A program made the translations under genes and the position numbers. The notes beneath the pieces were generated by a model. It had not been told where the DNA came from. It was given only the letters and a program-made list of their open reading frames with translations, and made no database searches. Below, one piece after another: positions 58,974 to 64,000 of a DNA stretch of 64,000 nucleotides. This DNA is from Dyadobacter sp. Leaf189. GTDB taxonomy: Bacteria; Bacteroidota; Bacteroidia; Cytophagales; Spirosomataceae. The DNA is taken from the NCBI RefSeq assembly GCF_001424405.1, contig NZ_LMPS01000007.1, forward strand, positions 62,268-126,267, read 5' to 3'. Position 1 is the stretch's first letter, and the number at the start of each line of letters is the position of its first letter.

Positions 58974-61526
58974 CTATCCACATTTCGAAGAGCCGCAATC
59001 TTTGCAGGTCAGGCAGCCTTCCTGGTATTGGAGGTTGGTCGAATTACAGTTCTGGCATTTTTGCTTTCCAGCTTCTGTTCCGTCCGGAATGTACCGTTTT
59101 AAAGCCCTCGCTACTCCCGCTTTCCAGGTGTTAATTGCTTCATCCAGCTGTAAGCTACCAATCAGGTCCACTACTTTTTCAATCGGCATTCCGTGGCGCA
59201 AAGTGCTGGAAATAAGCTTCGCATAATTCCAGTATTCCGGGTTAAACTTGTATGAAAGACCTTCGATCGTCGTTTTATAGCCCCTCGTGTTTTTGTATTG
59301 AAAGTCGTATCTGGAAGTACCGTCGCTTTCGCGGTTTTTGATAATATAACCATCATTAACCCAGCGCGGGATCAGGATACCATCCTCATCGTCGGCGAAA
59401 CCGGTGAAGATCTCGTAAGGCCGGCCGTCGATTGTTCCGATAAATGCGATCCATTTGTCTTTCTTGTTTTGAAAACGCACCACATCCGCTTCCAGGGTTT
59501 GTGGCCTTTCGGTAGGGAATGGCGCAGGAGAGTCGGCAGATTTATCTTCTTTTTTCTCCTCATTTGAAATCAAAACACCGGATCTTGATCCATCCCTGTA
59601 AACGGTAACTCCTTTACAGCCCGCTTTCCAGGCTTCCATGTAGCATTCGCCCACCAGCTCCTCGGTTACATCATTCGGCATGTTGATCGTCACACTAATT
59701 GAATGATCAACCCACTGCTGGATTGCACCCTGCATTTTTACCTTTTTAAGATAATCTACATCGTTGCTGGTTGCTTTGTAGTAAGGTGATTTTTTAACAA
59801 GATCATCAAGCTCTTTCTGAGAATAATTTTTTGTTAAATCGTGGCCGTTGATTTGCATCCATTCTTTAAACCGATGATGAAAAACGACGTATTCTTCCCA
59901 GGAATCACCAACTTCATCCACAAAATCCACCCGCACATCTTTATCGTTTGGGTTGACTTTTCTCCTCCGTTTGTAAACGGGCAGGAACACAGGCTCAATA
60001 CCCGAAGTGGTTTGCGACATCAGACTCGTGGTTCCCGTCGGTGCAATGGTAAGCAGTGCGATGTTTCTGCGGCCGTATTCAAGCATTTCATAGTAAAGCT
60101 GCGCATCCGCCGCTTTCAGGCGCAGTATAAAAGGATTGTTTTTCTCCCGCTCCGAATCAAAAATGGCAAATGCGCCACGCTCTCTCGCAGTGTGTACAGA
60201 GGCACGGTAAGCTTCCAATGCAACAGTTTTGTGAATTTCAACCGCAAAATCATTGCCCGCATCGCTTCCATACCGCAAGCCCAATGCAGCCAGCATATCT
60301 CCCTCAGCTGTGATACCAATACCTGTCCTGCGACCTTCCTGCGCCTTTTTCTGAATGTTCAGCCACAGGTTTTTCTCTACCAGCTTAACTTCCTCACTTT
60401 CCGGATCTGCGTCAATCTTTTGTATAATCGCGTCGATTTTTTCAAGTTCAAGATCGATGATATCATCCATCATGCGCTGGGCGGCGGCAATGTGTTTTTT
60501 GAACAAAGCCCAGTTGAAACTTGCTGCGTCGGTAAATGGATTTTCAACGTAAGAAAACAGATTAATCGCGAGCAGGCGGCACGAATCGTAGGGGCACAAT
60601 GGGATTTCACCGCAAGGATTGGTTGAAACAGTTTCGTAGCCCAGATCAGCATAACAATCCGGAACAGACTCGCGGGTAATGGTATCCCAGAACAAAATGC
60701 CGGGCTCGGCAGACTGCCACGCATTATGCACGATTTTCTTCCAGAGTGCTGTCGCGTCAATATCTTTGATGTGTGTCGGCGTGGTACTTTTTACCGGATA
60801 TTGCTGTCTGTAAGTGGATTGCGACTCTACGGCTTTCATGAAATCATCATCAATCCGCACAGAAACGTTGGCGCCGGTTACCTTGCCCTGCGTCATTTTC
60901 GCGTCAATAAAGTCTTCTGAATCCGGGTGGCGGATTGCCACTGAAAGCATCAATGCGCCCCGGCGGCCATCTTGCGCTACTTCCCGTGTTGAATTTGAAA
61001 ACCGCTCCATAAAAGGCACGATACCCGTGGAAGTAAGTGCCGAATTTTTGACAGGCGAGCCTTTCGGGCGAATGTGCGACAAGTCGTGGCCCACGCCACC
61101 GCGCCGTTTCATCAGCTGAACCTGCTCCTGGTCAATCTTCATAATACCGCCGTAAGAATCAGCAGCGCCATTATTTCCGATCACGAAACAGTTGGAAAGG
61201 GAAGCGATCTGATACGGGTTACCAATGCCTGTCATCGGACTGCCCTGTGGAATGATGTATTTAAAATCTTTAATGAGGTCAAAGATCTCATCCTCACTAA
61301 GCGGGTTTGCGTATTTGTGTTCAATTCTTGCAATCTCCCTGGCAATGCGGCGGTGCATATCGTCGGGTGTAGCCTCGTAAATCGCGCCGTAAGAATCCTT
61401 TAATGCGTATTTAGTAACCCAAACCCGGGCCGCCAGATCGTCGCCTTTAAAGTATTGAAGGGAAGCCTGGTAGGCTTCTTCGGACGTGTAGGTCCTTTCA
61501 GATTGCGAGGACTGAATTGTTTCCAT
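58974..61526 (-). CDS. nrdJ: Adenosylcobalamin-dependent (class II) ribonucleotide reductase
   Basis: An 850-residue class II reductase: C113 in SLSNCFVIG, GGVGHDLSHIRP, and the radical-site cysteine C305 in NPCGEIPLC. The C-terminus holds a zinc-ribbon-like set of cysteines (C824, C827, C838, C841, C844, C849), the last pair probably acting as the redox relay. It makes deoxynucleotides without oxygen and needs B12; no cobalamin riboswitch is recognisable upstream. A dyad over the promoter may be its operator. Confidence 0.96.
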   Translation of the reverse strand: METIQSSQSERTYTSEEAYQASLQYFKGDDLAARVWVTKYALKDSYGAIYEATPDDMHRRIAREIARIEHKYANPLSEDEIFDLIKDFKYIIPQGSPMTGIGNPYQIASLSNCFVIGNNGAADSYGGIMKIDQEQVQLMKRRGGVGHDLSHIRPKGSPVKNSALTSTGIVPFMERFSNSTREVAQDGRRGALMLSVAIRHPDSEDFIDAKMTQGKVTGANVSVRIDDDFMKAVESQSTYRQQYPVKSTTPTHIKDIDATALWKKIVHNAWQSAEPGILFWDTITRESVPDCYADLGYETVSTNPCGEIPLCPYDSCRLLAINLFSYVENPFTDAASFNWALFKKHIAAAQRMMDDIIDLELEKIDAIIQKIDADPESEEVKLVEKNLWLNIQKKAQEGRRTGIGITAEGDMLAALGLRYGSDAGNDFAVEIHKTVALEAYRASVHTARERGAFAIFDSEREKNNPFILRLKAADAQLYYEMLEYGRRNIALLTIAPTGTTSLMSQTTSGIEPVFLPVYKRRRKVNPNDKDVRVDFVDEVGDSWEEYVVFHHRFKEWMQINGHDLTKNYSQKELDDLVKKSPYYKATSNDVDYLKKVKMQGAIQQWVDHSISVTINMPNDVTEELVGECYMEAWKAGCKGVTVYRDGSRSGVLISNEEKKEDKSADSPAPFPTERPQTLEADVVRFQNKKDKWIAFIGTIDGRPYEIFTGFADDEDGILIPRWVNDGYIIKNRESDGTSRYDFQYKNTRGYKTTIEGLSYKFNPEYWNYAKLISSTLRHGMPIEKVVDLIGSLQLDEAINTWKAGVARALKRYIPDGTEAGKQKCQNCNSTNLQYQEGCLTCKDCGSSKCG

Positions 61527-61533
61527 TTATGAT

Positions 61534-61569
61534 TTTGAGTATAGTGGAAAATATTTTGAAGTACTCAAA
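61534..61569. promoter_or_regulatory. Dyad over the nrdJ promoter
   Basis: TTTGAGTA (61534-61541) and TACTCAAA (61562-61569) form an 8-bp perfect inverted repeat with a 20-base spacer; the right arm overlaps a minus-strand -7 element (TACATTTG). It does not look like a NrdR box. Confidence 0.55.
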
Positions 61570-61573
61570 TGTA
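61566..61573 (-). promoter_or_regulatory. -7 element of nrdJ
   Basis: TACATTTG on the minus strand, an exact TAnnTTTG match, 40 bases before the start codon. Confidence 0.5.
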
Positions 61574-61720
61574 AGAAAATCCGGCTTCATATTATTTAAA
61601 AAAGTTTACAAAAAATTATACATAAAAACCTAATTTACAGTTTATTAAGAATTTATGGTGTAAAGAAACTTAGCAAATATTTTATTCTTTGATAATCCAT
61701 TTAATTTCATTATAAACAAA

Positions 61721-61748
61721 AAAACCGGCTCGAATCGAAACCGGTTTT
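61721..61748 (-). terminator. Terminator after hmuS
   Basis: Stem AAAACCGG / CCGGTTTT, 12-base loop, T-run on the minus strand, 46 bases past the hmuS stop. The rest of the 61574-61720 gap is AT-rich and holds nothing recognisable. Confidence 0.75.
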
Positions 61749-61794
61749 CTTCACTACTATGGCGAAATTTTATCTTGAAATCATTTGACTGAGC

Positions 61795-62844
61795 TTAGTT
61801 TAACTTAGTCACGGCACGTTCCAGCAGCTCCGGCCATTCCTTTAACTCAGGTATGCCCGGTTTTCTTTTCCCAAAAAATTGGTTGAACATCACACCCTCT
61901 TTGTCGATCAGTTCAATGCCCGTAACAATACCGTCTTCTGTCGGCTTGCGCACAATCCAGGCTTCGTCTATGGCGTCTTCCCGTAAATGCAGGTTGAACT
62001 CCGGGTCCATGATGTTGAGCCAGGGACCCATTACAAAAATCTTATTGATCGTTCCGGTGTGGATCTGAATGCAATTAGGGTTTGAAACAAAAACCATAAT
62101 GGGAAGTCCTGTTTCTGAAACTGCGTCGAACACGGGTTTCATACTTGCCGGTGTGATCCGGAAGGCGTAACCCTCGGGCGCGAGCCGCAGCGCCTGTTTG
62201 CGCGAGAGTTTGTATTTGCGCAACAATGTGAAGAAATCGTGCGTGTCTTTCAGGGCCAGCCACTCAGACTGAAATGCGGCAACATCAATGTCCGGCGCGG
62301 TTTCTGGTTCCGCGCTTTTCTCAGGTTTTGGTGAAACTATCAAATTAACTTCCTGATCAGCAGCCGTGTATTTCGTTACAAGCGCATGATAAGCTTCCTT
62401 ATTACTCTTTTCGGTCAGGTAAATTTTATGTGTTGCCTCACCAAAGCTGTTGAAGAATTGCAGACTATGCCTGTCATTTTCCGAAACGGCAAAGCCAAAT
62501 TTCCAATCACCCAGGAAGAGCCTGAGATCAATATCCTCGCCCAGAACAAGCCCAACGTGGTTATTGAATGATATTTTTTCATAAATACCCTTTCGCTCAT
62601 GCACCACGTGATCATTGCGCGTAAGTGCCATTACGTGTCCGAGTGAACCAACTTCTTTGATCAGCTCCCTGAAATCACCGTCCAGCAAAGTCGCAGTTTC
62701 GCCTATTCCGGTCGCTACAAGCTCGGCCTCACTGGTATTCAACTGCTTTGCAGCGTCGCGGATTCTGGTTTTGGGATTAATTGCCTTAAATTCTTCCCAA
62801 CGTTCTTTGAGCTCAGTTCTGTCTGGTGAAAGGGTTGATTTCAT
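61795..62844 (-). CDS. hmuS: HemS/HmuS family haem-degrading or haem-carrier protein
   Basis: A 349-residue cytoplasmic protein made of two similar HemS domains (about 20-170 and 195-345). ALTRNDHVVHERKG (72-85) in the first half and PIMVFVSNPNCIQIHTG in the second are the family haem-pocket stretches. It takes haem from the ABC importer and stores or breaks it to release iron. Encoded 24 bases after hmuV on the same strand. Confidence 0.93.
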   Translation of the reverse strand: MKSTLSPDRTELKERWEEFKAINPKTRIRDAAKQLNTSEAELVATGIGETATLLDGDFRELIKEVGSLGHVMALTRNDHVVHERKGIYEKISFNNHVGLVLGEDIDLRLFLGDWKFGFAVSENDRHSLQFFNSFGEATHKIYLTEKSNKEAYHALVTKYTAADQEVNLIVSPKPEKSAEPETAPDIDVAAFQSEWLALKDTHDFFTLLRKYKLSRKQALRLAPEGYAFRITPASMKPVFDAVSETGLPIMVFVSNPNCIQIHTGTINKIFVMGPWLNIMDPEFNLHLREDAIDEAWIVRKPTEDGIVTGIELIDKEGVMFNQFFGKRKPGIPELKEWPELLERAVTKLN

Positions 62845-62868
62845 AGTCTTGTATTGTTAGAGTGATAT

Positions 62869-63672
62869 TTAGATTTGAGGAATACCCGGTAAAACCGATG
62901 CCGCGTGCGGCACAATAATCGGGAATGGCAGGTTTTCAGCCTGTATAAGCTGCACGGGTAATCCGAATGCAGCTTTGATATACTTTTCATTTAATACTTC
63001 GCCTGGTGCGCCCGTTGCAAAGCTTTCGCCGTTTTTGAGCATTAAAACTTTGTCTGCGTACTGCAAAGCCTGATTGAGATCGTGGATTACGGCAACTACC
63101 GCAAAACCTTTTGCCGTCATTTCTTTCGCCAGCTGAAAAGTTTCAAACTGATGCAGCAGGTCCATTCCGGTTGTTGGTTCATCGAGCAGTAAAAGTCCGT
63201 TTTCCACTTCCCATATCTGAGCCAATGCGCGGGATACCTGCACCCGCTGCTGCTCGCCACCGGAAAGTGTCGGGTATAAACGCGATTTTAAATGCGCTAT
63301 CCCTACTTTTTTCAGACACATATCTACAATCGCCAGGTCCCGCTGTGAAGGTTGGGAGTCATAGAAAGGGTATCTGCCCATTAAAACAATTTCTTGCACG
63401 GTAAATGACAATGCGATTGAATTATGCTGGGTAAGTACCGCCCGTTGCCGCGCCAGTTCACGCAACTTGTACTTTCCAAGATCTTTTCCCCTGAATATGA
63501 TATTGCCTGCAGCAGGTGTTAGCTCCGAGGACAACAGCTTGATCAATGTCGATTTGCCGGCACCATTTGCACCGACAATGGCCCAGAACTCGCCCGGATT
63601 TACCGAAAAGCTTACATTATGTAGAAGCCTGCGGCCGCGCACTTCAAAGCCCACCTGATTGATCTCCATCAT
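62869..63672 (-). CDS. hmuV: Haem ABC transporter ATP-binding protein
   Basis: A 267-residue FecCD-type ATPase: Walker A GANGAGKS (34-41), signature LSGGEQQ (136-142), Walker B LLLLDEP (160-166). It drives haem import through the permease encoded just before it, with an ATGA overlap. The second Met (63669) is also possible; the longer frame from 63696 overlaps the permease gene more and is less likely. Confidence 0.94.
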   Translation of the reverse strand: MMEINQVGFEVRGRRLLHNVSFSVNPGEFWAIVGANGAGKSTLIKLLSSELTPAAGNIIFRGKDLGKYKLRELARQRAVLTQHNSIALSFTVQEIVLMGRYPFYDSQPSQRDLAIVDMCLKKVGIAHLKSRLYPTLSGGEQQRVQVSRALAQIWEVENGLLLLDEPTTGMDLLHQFETFQLAKEMTAKGFAVVAVIHDLNQALQYADKVLMLKNGESFATGAPGEVLNEKYIKAAFGLPVQLIQAENLPFPIIVPHAASVLPGIPQI

Positions 63673-64000
63673 AGCCTTTTTCGTTTTTGGTCCCAAAGAA
63701 TATAAATGAAAAACGGGGTACCCAGTAGCGAGGTAAGTATCCCGATGGGCAGCTCAGAAGGCGCTACGATGGTTCTCGACAGCGTGTCGGCGAGGGTGAG
63801 TACAATAGCCCCCGCTATCGCAGAACCGATGATGAGCGTTTTATGATTGGGGCCGAAAGTTGTGCGTATAATGTGAGGGACAACAAGTCCCACAAAGCCG
63901 ATTGTGCCAGCTACTGCCACAGAGGCGCCGACGCCCATTGTTGCAAGGATAATCACTTTTCTTTTAAGCAATTTCATGTCCACGCCCAGACTGGCGGCCT
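63669..64000 (-). CDS. hmuU: FecCD family haem/iron ABC transporter permease (3' part)
   Basis: The frame runs off the right edge (AASLGVD before the Met at 63983), so the N-terminal two thirds lie outside. The visible part has the typical VGASVAVAGTIGFVGLVVPH and LADTLSRTI regions of FecCD permeases and membrane helices. It transports haem across the inner membrane with HmuV; haem specificity is inferred from hmuS and hmuV being next to it. Confidence 0.92.
   Translation of the reverse strand, partial: AASLGVDMKLLKRKVIILATMGVGASVAVAGTIGFVGLVVPHIIRTTFGPNHKTLIIGSAIAGAIVLTLADTLSRTIVAPSELPIGILTSLLGTPFFIYILWDQKRKRL

Noticed and set aside
59841..60626. 261-codon plus-strand ORF inside nrdJ
   Set aside because: Shadow frame opposite a highly conserved reductase region.
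61527..61794. Cobalamin riboswitch upstream of nrdJ
   Set aside because: The region is AT-rich and lacks the conserved B12-box type sequence; only a simple dyad is seen.

Overview
The window reads as a chromosomal segment of a Bacteroidota bacterium of the order Cytophagales; the overall gene set resembles Dyadobacter and its relatives, but the genus is an inference. The evidence is a GldG gliding gene beside dnaN, a C-terminal type IX secretion (T9SS) sorting domain, a DUF4249 lipoprotein paired with a TonB-dependent receptor, BshC of bacillithiol synthesis, a long IspH, and at least nine matches to the Bacteroidota promoter element TAnnTTTG. Coding density is high, no gap exceeds 300 bases, and I see no rRNA, tRNA, CRISPR array, prophage or insertion sequence.

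Layout. 1-14 kb: the end of an aminotransferase, a PaaE-like oxidoreductase, an M56 peptidase/BlaI pair with three operator-like dyads, dnaN, gldG, a PhyH dioxygenase, a DUF1080 protein, a GxxExxY protein next to a long inverted repeat, then RNase R, a 3'-5' exonuclease, an unknown protein and lipB on one strand. 14-24 kb: yraN, a TIM-barrel sugar isomerase followed by a PVC-type haem dehydrogenase, a P1 peptidase, the DUF4249/TonB receptor pair, folK and rpmB. 24-33 kb: a two-component system, an N-acetylglucosamine-kinase-like protein with a very small cytochrome b5-like protein, thiL, two lipoproteins, a class IV aminotransferase, a polyprenyl synthase, rhomboid and psd. 33-46 kb: secA, PspC, thiolase, two glycosyltransferases coupled to a T9SS-exported modular protein, and an acyl-CoA dehydrogenase. 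46-64 kb: bshC, a sigma/anti-sigma/beta-repeat operon, ispH, an alpha-2-macroglobulin, an aquaglyceroporin, purB, class II ribonucleotide reductase, and a haem uptake cluster cut by the window end.

How the parts work together. The thiolase and the acyl-CoA dehydrogenase, 6 kb apart, share the palindrome GTATGC-NN-GCATAC at their promoters, which suggests a common beta-oxidation repressor. The BlaI gene carries three dyads of the form TACGA-N6-TCGTA just upstream, and its M56 partner has a long coiled coil instead of a beta-lactam sensor, so it probably responds to another envelope signal. The ECF sigma operon is a second candidate envelope stress circuit. Most other genes are housekeeping. 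The most novel-looking items are these regulatory palindromes, the heptanucleotide arrays in two intergenic regions, and the uncharacterised proteins in the lipB and sigma operons.
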